Part shown: positions 9,609 through 18,305 of the stretch, in pieces
How the letters are laid out: each line of letters starts with the position of its first letter
Position numbering within the stretch: the first letter of the stretch is position 1
Notes under the pieces: model-generated
Told to the model about the DNA's origin: nothing
Database searches by the model: none
The model's input: the letters and a program-made list of their open reading frames with translations, nothing else
Program-made: the position numbers and the translations under genes
From: Gammaproteobacteria bacterium
GTDB taxonomy: Bacteria > Pseudomonadota > Gammaproteobacteria > Pseudomonadales > Pseudomonadaceae
Direction of reading: 5' to 3'
Length of the DNA: 32,360 nt
Assembly: GCA_903970465.1 (NCBI GenBank)
Contig: CAJCIO010000130.1
Span: 1 to 32,360 of the forward strand

Positions 9609-10034
9609 TTACTCTCCCAACTCGACGATCTCATAGTCGTGAGTGATCTCCACCCCCGCTGCACCGAGCATGATCGACGCCGAGCAGTACTTCTCGGCCG
9701 ACAACTCCACCGCCCGCTTGACCTGAGCTTCCTTCAGCCCGCGCCCCTTGACCACAAAGTGCATGGTGATCCTGGTGAATACCTTGGGATCGACCGGTGC
9801 GCGCTCGGCATCCAGAAACACTTCACAGCTTTCAATCGGTTGACGTGATTTTCTCAGGATACTGACCACATCAAAGTTGCTGCAGCCGCCCAGGCCGATC
9901 AGCAGCATTTCCATGGGCCGCACGCCCAGGTTGCGACCACCACTTTCAGGCGGCCCGTCCATCACCACCACATGACCGCTCCCCGACTCGCCCAGAAACA
10001 TGGCTTCACCGGCCCACTGGATACGTGCTTTCAT
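9609..10034 (-). CDS. OsmC/Ohr family protein
   Basis: Small thiol peroxidase-like protein of the OsmC superfamily, YhfA-like branch (141 residues). The two family cysteines are present: C51 in GLGGCSNFDVVS and C117 in SAEKYCSAS. This fits reduction of organic hydroperoxides, though YhfA-like members lack proven substrates. Start at ATG 10034 with GGAG 8 bp upstream; an adjacent in-frame GTG (10037) is possible. It is convergent with coq7 and divergent from vfr. As I recall, P. aeruginosa has speD between this gene and coq7; here there is only a REP pair. Confidence 0.88.
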   Translation of the reverse strand: MKARIQWAGEAMFLGESGSGHVVVMDGPPESGGRNLGVRPMEMLLIGLGGCSNFDVVSILRKSRQPIESCEVFLDAERAPVDPKVFTRITMHFVVKGRGLKEAQVKRAVELSAEKYCSASIMLGAAGVEITHDYEIVELGE

Positions 10035-10249
10035 CACCCGGACTCCACTGTTGAAAAAAATGGCGGCCAGCTTAGCACAGGCCTCGATTTTCGCTGTCTG
10101 TGTTGGACTGCCTCGACGCCGGCACAGGATTCATGTCGAAGCAGTAAATATAAGGATACAAATATTCATGTCTGATAAGCTGACGCCAAATTGATGGCAC
10201 TTTAGTACTTCTCACTCGGCGCGTCCCTTTTCGAATCCGGAATATCCCT

Positions 10250-10891
10250 ATGGCACTCGCTTGCGCAGTCAAGATCCAGAATATCGAGAATTTACTGAGT
10301 CACTGCCATCGCCGGCGTTTTGCCGCCAAGAGCAATATCATTTGCGCGGGTGAGCAGTCGCAAACCCTGTCGTTTATCGTCAAGGGCTCCGTGACCATTC
10401 TGATCGAGGATGATGACGGCCGAGAGATGATCATCGCCTACCTCAACCCCGGGGATTTTTTCGGTGAACTGGGTTTGTTCGAGCCGGCAGAAGCCGAGCG
10501 CGAACGCAGTGCCTGGGTACGTGCCAAGACCGAATGCGAGGTCGCGGAACTTAGCTACGAAAAATTTCGCGAACTGGCGCAGCAGAACCCCGACTACCTC
10601 TACGCGCTGGGCAGCCAGATGGCACAGCGCTTGCGCAACACCACCCGCAAGGTGGGTGATCTGGCGTTTTTCGATGTGACCGGTCGCGTCGCCCGCTGTC
10701 TGCTGGAGTTGTGCAAGCAACCCGACGCCATGACCCATCCTGACGGCATGCAGATCAAGATTACCCGCCAGGAAATCGGCCGGATCGTCGGTTGCTCGCG
10801 GGAAATGGTCGGGCGGGTGCTGAAAGACCTCGAAGAGCAGAACCTGGTCAACGTCAAAGGCAAGACAATGGTGGTGTTCGGCACCCGCTAG
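10250..10891 (+). CDS. vfr: cAMP receptor / virulence factor regulator Vfr (CRP homologue)
   Basis: Global cAMP-responsive DNA-binding activator. The 213-residue protein has an N-terminal cyclic-nucleotide-binding beta barrel, with the phosphate-binding cassette [12 protein letters not shown] and RSAWVRA (about 66-90). A dimerisation helix ([28 protein letters not shown]) follows, then a C-terminal winged helix whose recognition helix is in [20 protein letters not shown] (about 176-195). It is closely similar to P. aeruginosa Vfr from residue 40 on, and more variable at the N-terminus. Environmental pseudomonads often use this protein for metabolic control rather than virulence. Its TAG stop overlaps the stop of the oppositely oriented next gene inside a shared CTAG. 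Confidence 0.95.
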   Translation: MALACAVKIQNIENLLSHCHRRRFAAKSNIICAGEQSQTLSFIVKGSVTILIEDDDGREMIIAYLNPGDFFGELGLFEPAEAERERSAWVRAKTECEVAELSYEKFRELAQQNPDYLYALGSQMAQRLRNTTRKVGDLAFFDVTGRVARCLLELCKQPDAMTHPDGMQIKITRQEIGRIVGCSREMVGRVLKDLEEQNLVNVKGKTMVVFGTR

Positions 10892-11592
10892 GCTAGACGT
10901 GCGACCTCGTCGAGAATCCGCAGATAGGCAGCATTCAACCCCTCGAACACCTCTTCAGCGGCGAACCGCTCGTGCAAGGCGATATGACTCTCAGCCCGGC
11001 AGACCTGTGGAATGCCGCAGCGCTGGTTGAAACGATTGACGGCCCCCACCATGGATTCGCGCTCGTTATCCATGAGCATGGCACCATGCACCAACACCAC
11101 CGGGCGCGTACCGCTCAGCCCTTGGCGCCAGCGTTGCGCGGTGCCCACCCACTTGCGGCCATCAAGGTTGACATTGAAGCGGCCGTCGCAAAACGCGCCC
11201 TCGACCTCACCCAGCGATGATTCACCACCATAGGCATCCAGTACCGCACACAGCGGATCGCACAAGCGCCGATAGGCAATTTCCAGACGATTCTGATCGC
11301 CTTCGCTACGGGGTGCGGCGTATACCAGTGCCACATTGACCGTTGCCGGTGATTGCGGCACCGGCTCACCGCCGGTTTCGCGCAGCAGCACCGGCCAACC
11401 GGAGGCGGCCAATTCGCCACAGGCCGCCTCGAAATGTTCAAGACGACTCAAACGCCGCGGCACGACCAACGCGTGATCGGTGGGCTGCCAGAACACCAAG
11501 CCATGGCGCTGGCGACTGGTGCAGACGGCGGCCAGCAAATCCTGCTCGGCCTGCAGGCCGGCGGCAGTGGTGAGGCGCTGTACAGTGTCCAT
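10888..11592 (-). CDS. lipoate-protein ligase A family protein, diverged
   Basis: A 234-residue protein of the biotin/lipoate ligase fold (BPL_LplA_LipB). The fold is recognised from [19 protein letters not shown] (residues 71-89), which matches the RRxxGGxxVxHxxGxxN lipoate-binding loop, and from [12 protein letters not shown] (145-156), which holds the likely catalytic Lys147. The loop is altered: the first Arg is Leu and the usual His is Gln80. It is therefore either an active paralogue with changed substrate or a scaffold. ATG 11592 has AGGGA at suitable spacing. It lies 99 bp after trpC on the same strand, behind a REP-like element, and ends tail to tail with vfr. Confidence 0.8.
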   Translation of the reverse strand: MDTVQRLTTAAGLQAEQDLLAAVCTSRQRHGLVFWQPTDHALVVPRRLSRLEHFEAACGELAASGWPVLLRETGGEPVPQSPATVNVALVYAAPRSEGDQNRLEIAYRRLCDPLCAVLDAYGGESSLGEVEGAFCDGRFNVNLDGRKWVGTAQRWRQGLSGTRPVVLVHGAMLMDNERESMVGAVNRFNQRCGIPQVCRAESHIALHERFAAEEVFEGLNAAYLRILDEVARLA

Positions 11593-11603
11593 GCCGTATC
11601 CCT

Positions 11604-11690
11604 GTAGCAAAGGGGCCTGCCCCCCTATTCGGTAAACCTGATACGCCGCGATGCAGGGAGGGCTTCGGGAGCAAGCCCCCTCGCTATGGG
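11604..11690. repeat. REP-like inverted repeat between trpC and ligase-like gene
   Basis: Imperfect inverted repeat: GTAGCAAAGGGGCCTGCCCCC on the left and GGGAGCAAGCCCCCTCGCTA on the right, around about 45 bp of looser sequence. It belongs to the same arm family (GCGAGGGGGCTTGCCCC) as the element at 16630-16696. It may reduce expression beyond trpC. Confidence 0.65.
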
Positions 11691-11691
11691 G

Positions 11692-12528
11692 TCAGTCCAG
11701 TGTCGGAACGCTGTTCTGAATCGCCCGCTCGGGGAAGAACAAACGTTGCAACTCCTGCCCCGGGCTCTCGGCACGCATGAACGCTTCACCCACCAGAAAC
11801 GCATACACATCGCTGATTTCCATCAACTCGACATCAGCACGGTTGAGAATGCCGCTTTCAGTCACTACCAGCCGATCGCGGGGAATTCGCGGCAGCAGGT
11901 CCAGGGTGTTTTCGAGGCTGACTTCGAAGGTATGCAGGTTGCGATTGTTGATGCCCAACAGCGGTGTATCGAGGACTTTCAAAGCCCGATCCAGCTCGGC
12001 GCCGTCGTGCACTTCAACCAGCACGTCCAATCCGACGCCCTTGGCGACGCTGGCCAGTTCTGCCATCTTCACGTCATCCAGAGCGGCGACGATCAGCAAG
12101 ATGCAATCGGCCCCCAACGCACGCGCTTCGACCACCTGATAGGGGTCGATCATGAAGTCCTTGCGGATCACCGGCAACGTGCAGGCCGCGCGGGCTTGTT
12201 GCAGATAGGCATCGGCGCCCTGAAAGTAATCGACATCGGTGAGCACCGACAGGCAGGTCGCCCCGCCCTTCTGGTAGCTGCGAGCGATATCGGCCGGTAC
12301 AAAATTCTCGCGGATCACGCCCTTGCTCGGCGAGGCCTTCTTGATCTCGGCAATCACCGCCGGCTGCTTGCGCTTGGCCTGCTCGATCAGCGCCTTGGCG
12401 AAACCCCGAGGAGCATCCGCCTGAGCGGCCAGGCGTTCGACCTCGGCAAAGCTCACTCGCGCCAAGCGCTCGGCAACTTCCTCGGCCTTGCGGGCCAGAA
12501 TTTTTTCCAGAACCGTCGGTACACTCAT
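11692..12528 (-). CDS. trpC: indole-3-glycerol-phosphate synthase
   Basis: Ring-closing decarboxylation of CdRP to indole-3-glycerol phosphate in tryptophan synthesis. The 278-residue (beta/alpha)8 barrel shows the catalytic-site blocks [12 protein letters not shown] (about 57-68), the FMIDPYQV loop with its preceding Lys, GINNRNL, and ESGI. It is a monofunctional enzyme, with no PRAI domain fused, as usual in Pseudomonas. Its ATG overlaps the trpD stop by 4 bp (ATGA), so translation is coupled. It is the last trp gene of the leftward trpGDC unit. Confidence 0.97.
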   Translation of the reverse strand: MSVPTVLEKILARKAEEVAERLARVSFAEVERLAAQADAPRGFAKALIEQAKRKQPAVIAEIKKASPSKGVIRENFVPADIARSYQKGGATCLSVLTDVDYFQGADAYLQQARAACTLPVIRKDFMIDPYQVVEARALGADCILLIVAALDDVKMAELASVAKGVGLDVLVEVHDGAELDRALKVLDTPLLGINNRNLHTFEVSLENTLDLLPRIPRDRLVVTESGILNRADVELMEISDVYAFLVGEAFMRAESPGQELQRLFFPERAIQNSVPTLD

Positions 12529-13574
12529 TCTTCATTCTCCTGCTTGAATACCGCGGTAAAGGCACCCAGCTCTTCGAGCTTCTCCCGGGCAAGGCCGGTA
12601 TGCAATGCATCATGGGCCAAGGCCACGCCTTCTTTCAACGAACGGGCGTGATCGGCAGCATACAAGGCCGCGCCAGCGTTGAGTACGATCATCTCGGCGG
12701 CCTTTTGCCCGTTTTCGGTCTTGCGCTTGCCCAGAGCATCACGGATCAGCTCCAGCGATTGCGCCGGGCTGTCCACCACCAGGCCATACAGGCTCTGGCT
12801 CTTGATGCCCAGGTCTTCGGGCTGCACGGTATATTCGGTCACACCACCGTCCTTGAGTTCCGCAACATGGGTGGCCGCCGCCAGGCTGAACTCGTCCATG
12901 CCATCCTTGGAGTGGACCACCAGCACGTGCTTGCTGCCCAGGCGCAACAGCACCTCGGCCAGCGGCCGACACAGGGCCTCGCTGAATACGCCGACCACCT
13001 GATGCTCGACACCCGCAGGGTTGGTCAAAGGGCCGAGCATGTTGAAGAGGGTCCGCAGGCCGAGCTCACGGCGTGGGCCGGCAGCGTGCTTCATGGCGCC
13101 GTGGTGCACTTGAGCGAACATGAAACCAATGCCGACGTTCTCGATGCAGCGCGCCACTTGTATGGGGGTCAGGTTCAGATAGATCCCGGCCGCCTCAAGC
13201 AGATCGGCACTGCCGCTCTTGCCCGACACTGCACGGTTGCCATGTTTGGCCACGGGGCAACCTGCCGCCGCGACGACGAAGGCCGAGGCGGTGGAGACAT
13301 TGAAAATGTTCGCGCCATCACCACCGGTGCCCACGATATCCACCACGCCAGTCAGGCTCTTGAGCTCGACTTTGCCGGCCAGCTCGCGCATCGCCGATAC
13401 CGCGCCGACGATCTCGTCGATGCTCTCGCTCTTCATGCGCAAGCCCATGAGGAAGGCGCCGATCTGTGCATCGGTGCATTGGCCGGTCATGATCTCGCGC
13501 ATCACGTCGCGCATTTCATCCGTGCTCAGGTCAAGGTTGCTGACCACCCGGTTCAAGGCTTTCTTGATATCCAT
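12525..13574 (-). CDS. trpD: anthranilate phosphoribosyltransferase
   Basis: Transfers phosphoribosyl from PRPP to anthranilate. The 349-residue protein carries the PRPP/pyrophosphate-binding signatures [18 protein letters not shown] (about 78-95), [20 protein letters not shown] (about 109-128) and [19 protein letters not shown]. Length is typical. It begins 9 bp after the trpG stop and ends in a 4-bp ATGA overlap with trpC, showing a tight operon with coupled translation. Confidence 0.97.
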   Translation of the reverse strand: MDIKKALNRVVSNLDLSTDEMRDVMREIMTGQCTDAQIGAFLMGLRMKSESIDEIVGAVSAMRELAGKVELKSLTGVVDIVGTGGDGANIFNVSTASAFVVAAAGCPVAKHGNRAVSGKSGSADLLEAAGIYLNLTPIQVARCIENVGIGFMFAQVHHGAMKHAAGPRRELGLRTLFNMLGPLTNPAGVEHQVVGVFSEALCRPLAEVLLRLGSKHVLVVHSKDGMDEFSLAAATHVAELKDGGVTEYTVQPEDLGIKSQSLYGLVVDSPAQSLELIRDALGKRKTENGQKAAEMIVLNAGAALYAADHARSLKEGVALAHDALHTGLAREKLEELGAFTAVFKQENEE

Positions 13575-13583
13575 GCTGATTCC

Positions 13584-14183
13584 TTAGCCCTGACGGACGC
13601 CGCCAGTCTGCTTGAGAAAGTTGGCGAACAATTCGTGGCCCTGCTCGGTGAGGATCGACTCCGGGTGAAACTGCACGCCCTCAACGTTGAGGGTTTTGTG
13701 ACGCAGGCCCATGATTTCGTCGACGCTGCCGTCGGCGTGCTGGGTCCAGGCGGTCACTTCCAGGCAATCGGGCAGGCTCTCGTGCTTGACCACCAGCGAA
13801 TGGTAGCGAGTGACCGTGAGCGGATGATTGAGCCCAGCGAATACCCCCTGATCACGATGGAACACCGGGCTGGTCTTGCCATGCATCACCTGCCGGGCAC
13901 GCACCACATCACCGCCGTAGGCCTGGCCGATGGACTGATGGCCCAGACAGACGCCGAGGATCGGCAGCTTGCCCGCAAAATGCAGGATGGCCGGAATCGA
14001 GATACCTGCCTCGGTCGGCGTGCACGGGCCCGGCGACACGACAATACGCTCCGGCGCCATGGCTTCGATATCGGCCAGCGTCAGTTCGTCATTACGAACC
14101 ACCTTGACCTCGGCGCCCAGCTCTCCCAGGTATTGCACGACGTTGTAAGTGAAAGAGTCATAGTTATCGATCATCAAAAGCAT
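13584..14183 (-). CDS. trpG: anthranilate synthase component II (glutamine amidotransferase)
   Basis: Supplies ammonia from glutamine to TrpE, and probably also to the 4-amino-4-deoxychorismate synthase PabB, which has no partner in view. The 199-residue class I amidotransferase has the oxyanion motif SPGPCTP, the nucleophile C79 in GVCLGHQ and the catalytic His173/Glu175 in FHPES. ATG 14183 is preceded by GGTTGGGTG. It heads the trpGDC unit, with a leader of almost 400 nt that contains a Trp-rich leader peptide (14448-14495). The trpE partner gene lies 2.5 kb away. Confidence 0.97.
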   Translation of the reverse strand: MLLMIDNYDSFTYNVVQYLGELGAEVKVVRNDELTLADIEAMAPERIVVSPGPCTPTEAGISIPAILHFAGKLPILGVCLGHQSIGQAYGGDVVRARQVMHGKTSPVFHRDQGVFAGLNHPLTVTRYHSLVVKHESLPDCLEVTAWTQHADGSVDEIMGLRHKTLNVEGVQFHPESILTEQGHELFANFLKQTGGVRQG

Positions 14184-14447
14184 GCTGCACCCAACCTACT
14201 GATGTTATGAGCGTTCGAGCGCGACATGGGCACTCGACGTGCGTCTGCATTAATCCGAATACGGGACATGAGTGTTTCACGCCAGGGACTGCGCGCCGGC
14301 GGTGGGCATGAAAGAGGGTGTATCGCTGGCATCGGGCAATCTCCTGAGGGTTGGAGCCGCCGTGCCGGGGGAGTTATCTGAAACCTGAACCTTGCTCACC
14401 CGTAACGGCGGCAAGTGCGCTTTCAAGGCGCAACGACATGCCGCTTC
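14184..14447 (-). promoter_or_regulatory. distal part of the trpGDC leader, possible attenuator
   Basis: This is non-coding sequence between the leader peptide stop and trpG. Potential stems on the minus strand are CTTGC/GCAAG (14411-14415 with 14391-14395), which enclose a CCG/CGG inner stem, and GCGC/GCGC in GCGCCTTGAAAGCGC. The segment GGAAGCG just after the leader peptide codons can pair back on CGCTTCC (14442-14459), the equivalent of a 1:2 stem. I do not see a canonical terminator with a long T-run, so the actual stop site is unresolved. No further gene is supported here. Confidence 0.45.
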
Positions 14448-14495
14448 CTATTGGAAGCGCCACCACTGCTGAGTGAGGGTCGTTGCGTTGCACAT
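14448..14495 (-). CDS. trpGDC leader peptide (TrpL-type, tandem Trp codons)
   Basis: A 15-codon reading frame, MCNATTLTQQWWRFQ, on the minus strand. It has two adjacent TGG codons (14460-14465) four and five codons before the TAG stop. The last codons and stop lie inside a perfect 7-bp hairpin (CGCTTCC-AATA-GGAAGCG). This is the layout of a ribosome-stalling leader peptide in amino-acid attenuation. The ATG is about 75 nt after the predicted transcription start and 312 nt before the trpG ATG. The ribosome site is weak (GGTAG). Attenuation of trpGDC has been reported in P. putida, which supports the call; this exact peptide is my reading. Confidence 0.7.
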   Translation of the reverse strand: MCNATTLTQQWWRFQ

Positions 14496-14576
14496 AACGT
14501 GAAGCTACCGGTTTGTGGTGAAGCGTCAGGCGGGCGTGGTACCGATCGGGCGGTATCAGAGGCTCAATTGCGGCCG

Positions 14577-14606
14577 AGTATAGCGTGGCGGCGGCGAGCC
14601 TGTCGA
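14577..14606 (-). promoter_or_regulatory. trpGDC promoter
   Basis: TCGACA (14601-14606), 18-bp spacer, TATACT (14577-14582) on the minus strand, each one or two bases off consensus. It is the best sigma-70 match upstream of trpG and places the leader peptide within the 5' transcript. Confidence 0.6.
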
Positions 14607-14761
14607 TACGGGGACAGGGCACTGTTTCGGCTCTCCCAGGGCAATGTTTCCCAATCGTTTCTTACCCGTGGCGCTTGTTACCTTCCGAGCGCGACAAAGG
14701 AACAGCCTTTGCCGGGCTCACGGATGAGCACTGCCATAACAAAAACAACAGGACCGCCCCT

Positions 14762-16618
14762 ATGCTCATGTCACGCTTGTCAGCCACGACCTGCACCTTC
14801 GCCATCGCCCTTGTCTGTTCATCCGACAGCCTGGGTGCACCCTATTCATCCCTGCATGTATTCGGCGACAGCCTGAGTGATGCCGGACATTTCGCCGATC
14901 CGGATGCGCCGCCTGGCAGCCACCTGCGCTTTACCAATCGCATCGGCCCCACCTATCAAGCTGGTGAACCCTTTGCGCCAGTCGCGCCCATGTTACTGGG
15001 TCATCGACTCGGCATTGCCGAGACCAGCCTTGGCCCTGCGGTGCACGCCGATCAACCGGCCGGCGGCAACAACCATGCGATTGGCGGCTGGCGCACCGAC
15101 CAGATTCTGCAAACCATCACCGGCACACCCGACACCCCGGGTTATCTGAGCAACGGCCAACGCGCCGATCCCGATGCTCTCTACTACCTTACGGGGGGAG
15201 GCAACGATTTCATCCAAGGCAAAGTGATCGGCGTGGTGCAAGCCCAAGCCGCAGCCGATCGCCTGCTCGCCAGCGTGTCGGCCCTGCAACAGTCTGGAGC
15301 CCGCACCATAATGGTGTGGATGCTCCCCGATCTCGGCAATACCCCAAGCGCCTACCCCATCGGCCTGGGTAATTTTCTGACACCCTGGTCTGCCGCCTTC
15401 AACCAGCAATTACTCGATGGCCTTAAAGGTGTCGACGCGCAGGTCATCCCGCTGAATATCCCCGGACTGTTCGCAGAAGTGCTGGCGGCTCCGGGGCAGT
15501 TCGGCGTGGTGCCCGGCAAAGATGCGGTGAGCACCTGCTTCAACGGCCAACTGTGCGATGAAAACCCCCAATACGGCATCAATAGCGCCAATCCCGATCC
15601 GAGCAAGCTACTGTTCAACGACGCCGCCCACCCCACTACTGCCGGCCACCGCCTGATCGCCGATTACGCCTGGTCGCTGCTCGCCGCCCCTTGGGAAATC
15701 ACCCTGCTGCCGGAGATGGCCCATGGCAGCCTGCGCAGTCATCAGGACGAATTGCGCAGCCAGTGGCAGACACCTTGGCAGCCCGTCGGTGAATGGCAAG
15801 TATTATTCGCGGCCAACGATCAGACCCTCCGCCATGATGCACAAAGCACTTCAGTGCAGGGCAAGGGCCGCGGTCAGCAATTCTTGCTCGGCACCAGCTA
15901 TCGCCCGAGCGAGCATTGGCGCCTGGGCATCGCCAACGGTTTCGAGCATCAACAATTGGACGCGGGGAGCGCCGACTCTCGGTACCGGATGGACAGTTAT
16001 ATGCTCAGTGCCTTCAGCCAATACCGAGGCAATCACGCCTGGGCCGACCTGATCCTCACGGGCGGGCTGACCCGCTTCGACAATCAGCGACGCTTCGCGC
16101 TGGGCATTCAGACCCGCACCGAGCGGGGCGAAACCCAAGGCTCCGCGGTGGCTGCAGGCGGGCACCTGGGTGTTGATCTGGCACGGCCGGAAAGCGCCTG
16201 GCACCTGTCGCCTTTTGTCAGCGCTCACTATGGGCGCACCACCGTAGAGGGCTACCGGGAGGAAGGTGATCGCACCACGGCCTTGAGCTTTGCCGATCAG
16301 CAACGAAACTCTCGGCGCCTGGGGTTCGGGCTGCAAGGGACGTTGCCGCTGGCCAAGCGCATCTCGCTGCATGCAGAGGTCAGCCACGAGCGGGAATTCG
16401 AAAATCAGCGACAAGCGCTGACCATCAGCCAGAACACGCTGTCGGGGCTGGATTTCAGGTTGCAGGGTTATCAGGTGCCCGGCAGCCAGAATCGCGCGAG
16501 CCTGGGCCTGCGATTCCAGTTGGCGCAGGATTGGTCGGTGCAGACGGCCTATAGCTGGCAGAAAAGCGCGGGAACTGTGCAGCAGGGGGTTGGAGCGGGG
16601 TTGAATATAACGTTCTAA
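14762..16618 (+). CDS. estP: GDSL-type autotransporter esterase (EstP/EstA family)
   Basis: Outer-membrane esterase of the type V autotransporter class, 618 residues. A signal peptide (about 1-26, cleaved after SLGA) leads into a GDSL passenger domain: FGDSLSD with nucleophile Ser37, a GGGND block, and DAAHPTTAGH with Asp287 and His290. The last roughly 250 residues form the 12-strand autotransporter beta-barrel, ending in the aromatic residue Phe. The passenger stays attached in P. aeruginosa EstA. ATG 14762 has AGGA 8 bp upstream; ATG 14768 is an alternative. It sits alone on the plus strand between the two trp units and is followed by a REP element that separates it from trpE. Confidence 0.93.
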   Translation: MLMSRLSATTCTFAIALVCSSDSLGAPYSSLHVFGDSLSDAGHFADPDAPPGSHLRFTNRIGPTYQAGEPFAPVAPMLLGHRLGIAETSLGPAVHADQPAGGNNHAIGGWRTDQILQTITGTPDTPGYLSNGQRADPDALYYLTGGGNDFIQGKVIGVVQAQAAADRLLASVSALQQSGARTIMVWMLPDLGNTPSAYPIGLGNFLTPWSAAFNQQLLDGLKGVDAQVIPLNIPGLFAEVLAAPGQFGVVPGKDAVSTCFNGQLCDENPQYGINSANPDPSKLLFNDAAHPTTAGHRLIADYAWSLLAAPWEITLLPEMAHGSLRSHQDELRSQWQTPWQPVGEWQVLFAANDQTLRHDAQSTSVQGKGRGQQFLLGTSYRPSEHWRLGIANGFEHQQLDAGSADSRYRMDSYMLSAFSQYRGNHAWADLILTGGLTRFDNQRRFALGIQTRTERGETQGSAVAAGGHLGVDLARPESAWHLSPFVSAHYGRTTVEGYREEGDRTTALSFADQQRNSRRLGFGLQGTLPLAKRISLHAEVSHEREFENQRQALTISQNTLSGLDFRLQGYQVPGSQNRASLGLRFQLAQDWSVQTAYSWQKSAGTVQQGVGAGLNITF

Positions 16619-16629
16619 GGTTGTCATGC

Positions 16630-16696
16630 AGCGAGGGGGCTTGCCCCCGATCTTCTCTATTGAAGCGAAGATTTTTCGGGGCAAGCCCCTCGCTAC
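16630..16696. repeat. REP-like hairpin between convergent estP and trpE
   Basis: Outer arms GCGAGGGGGCTTGCCCCCGA (16631-16650) and CGGGGCAAGCCCCTCGCT (16677-16694), with an inner stem ATCTTC/GAAGAT. The whole element is nearly palindromic, starts 12 bp after the estP stop and ends 10 bp before the trpE stop. It probably terminates both. Confidence 0.85.
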
Positions 16697-16706
16697 AGGG
16701 TATGGA

Positions 16707-18191
16707 TCAATCAGCCGAAACAGGCTGCTCCGCCAACGCCACGGCCTTGAACATCGCGCGGCGCTTGTTGATCGTTTCTTCCCACTCCAGCGCCGGCACC
16801 GAGTCGGCCACGATACCGCCGCCCGCCTGCACATGCAGCTCGCCATTCTTGATCACTGCAGTGCGGATGGCGATCGCCGTGTCCATGTTGCCGTTCCAGG
16901 CGAAATACCCCACTGCCCCGCCGTACACGCCACGCTTGACTGGCTCCAGCTCGTCGATGATTTCCATCGCGCGGATCTTCGGTGCGCCCGACAAGGTGCC
17001 CGCCGGCAGAATCGCCCGCAACGCGTCCATCGCCGTCAGGCCTTCCTTCAAATGCCCGGTGACGTTGGACACAATGTGCATCACGTTGGAATAGCGCTCG
17101 ATGACCATCTTCTCGGTCAGCTTCACCGAGCCCACCTCGGACACCCGACCGGTGTCATTACGCCCCAGGTCGATCAACATCAAGTGCTCGGCGATCTCTT
17201 TGTCATCGCTCAACAGATCGACCGCCAGTGCTTCATCGGCCTCCTCGGTCGCGCCGCGTGGGCGCGTACCGGCAATCGGCCGCACGGTGATTAGATTATC
17301 CTCGACCCGCACCAGCACCTCGGGCGAACTGCCGACCACGTGGAAATCGCCGAAGTTGAAGAAGAACATGTACGGCGTCGGGTTGAAACAGCGCAGCGCG
17401 CGATACAAATCGATCGGCGCCGACTTGAAATCGATGGTCATGCGTTGCGACGGCACCACCTGCATGCAGTCGCCGGCCAGGATGTATTCCTTGATGGTAT
17501 CGACGGCACGCTCATAGTCGGCTTGGGTGAAGCTTGAGCGGAACACCGGCTCGGAGCCCTGCTCGCGACTGAAATCCAGACCGCGACGTGGCGTGATTGG
17601 CTCGCGCAATTTGGCCATCAGCGCATCGAGCTGAGCTTGGCCAGCCTCGAACGCCCCAGGCGCTTGCGGATCGGCCAACACGATAGCGTGCATCTTGCCA
17701 GCGAGGTTGTCGAACACCACCACCGCGTCGGAAACCATCAACAGGATGTCCGGCACGCCCAGCGGATCAGGGTTGGGGCACTTGCCCAGGCGCTTTTCGA
17801 CATAGCGCACGCAGTCATAACCGAAATACCCCACCAGGCCGCCATTGAAACGCGGCAGACCCGCGATGGTCGGCACCGTATACCGGGCCTTGAAGGCTTC
17901 GACGAACGCCAGCGGGTCCTCGACCTCGTGCCGCTCGATCTCTTCGCCATCCAGGGTGATGCGCACAGTGTGGTCATGCACGCGCAACACGGTCCGGCAT
18001 GGCAAACCGATGATCGAATAGCGCCCCCATTTCTCGCCACCTTGCACGGATTCGAGCAGGTAGGAGTTGGGTGCGTCAGCCAGTTTCAGGTAGATCGACA
18101 GCGGGGTGTCGAAATCGGCCAGGGTTTCGCGAGCGAGCGGGATACGGTTGTAGCCGGCATCAGCCAAGCGCAGGAATTCTTCGCGGATCAT
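16707..18191 (-). CDS. trpE: anthranilate synthase component I
   Basis: Converts chorismate to anthranilate with ammonia delivered by TrpG. The 494-residue protein has the tryptophan feedback-binding motif LLES (in [17 protein letters not shown], about 44-60). It also has the chorismate-binding signatures [51 protein letters not shown] and [11 protein letters not shown] 18191 follows GAGG. It lies 69 bp after gph in the leftward unit rpe-gph-trpE. Just upstream the gph 3' end doubles as a Trp-codon leader peptide, so expression is probably controlled by attenuation as well as by TrpE feedback inhibition. Confidence 0.97.
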   Translation of the reverse strand: MIREEFLRLADAGYNRIPLARETLADFDTPLSIYLKLADAPNSYLLESVQGGEKWGRYSIIGLPCRTVLRVHDHTVRITLDGEEIERHEVEDPLAFVEAFKARYTVPTIAGLPRFNGGLVGYFGYDCVRYVEKRLGKCPNPDPLGVPDILLMVSDAVVVFDNLAGKMHAIVLADPQAPGAFEAGQAQLDALMAKLREPITPRRGLDFSREQGSEPVFRSSFTQADYERAVDTIKEYILAGDCMQVVPSQRMTIDFKSAPIDLYRALRCFNPTPYMFFFNFGDFHVVGSSPEVLVRVEDNLITVRPIAGTRPRGATEEADEALAVDLLSDDKEIAEHLMLIDLGRNDTGRVSEVGSVKLTEKMVIERYSNVMHIVSNVTGHLKEGLTAMDALRAILPAGTLSGAPKIRAMEIIDELEPVKRGVYGGAVGYFAWNGNMDTAIAIRTAVIKNGELHVQAGGGIVADSVPALEWEETINKRRAMFKAVALAEQPVSAD

Positions 18192-18260
18192 GAGCAGCCT
18201 CGTGGTATGAGGGGAAAACGGTCAGGTAGGCAAACGTACCGGCAGCGCCGGCGGCAAAAG
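18192..18260 (-). promoter_or_regulatory. candidate trpE attenuator region
   Basis: The 69 nt between the leader peptide stop and trpE contain, on the minus strand, CCGGC-GCT-GCCGG (18239-18251). They also contain the mutually exclusive GGTA/TACC and CGGT/ACCG pairings, with a TTTT tract (18215-18218) right after the latter. The upstream GGCGCGCC can pair with parts of these. The layout suits alternative folding, but the terminator stem is weak on paper. Confidence 0.45.
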
Positions 18261-18305
18261 TCAGGCGCGCCAACGCCAACGGGCCAAGGCCTTGATGACT
18301 TTCAT
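18261..18305 (-). CDS. trpE leader peptide embedded in the gph 3' end
   Basis: The last 14 codons of gph, from an internal ATG, read [14 protein letters not shown] and share the gph stop codon. Two TGG codons lie at codons 10 and 12, just before the stop and 70 nt upstream of trpE. This resembles E. coli TrpL in length and Trp placement. A weak internal promoter candidate (TTGCTT 18391-18396, 17-bp spacer, TAACGT 18368-18373) lies upstream. No good ribosome site precedes the ATG, so ribosomes finishing gph could do the sensing instead. As I recall, the same C-terminus is kept in Gph of other pseudomonads, although the residues before it vary. Confidence 0.65.
   Translation of the reverse strand: MKVIKALARWRWRA

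Noticed and set aside
12600..14210. 536-codon plus-strand open frame opposite trpD and trpG
   Set aside because: Antisense shadow of conserved trp genes, with no domain or ribosome site.
14374..14622. 82-codon minus-strand frame upstream of trpG
   Set aside because: It spans the predicted trpGDC promoter and leader peptide in another frame, has no clear ribosome site and matches no family I recognise.
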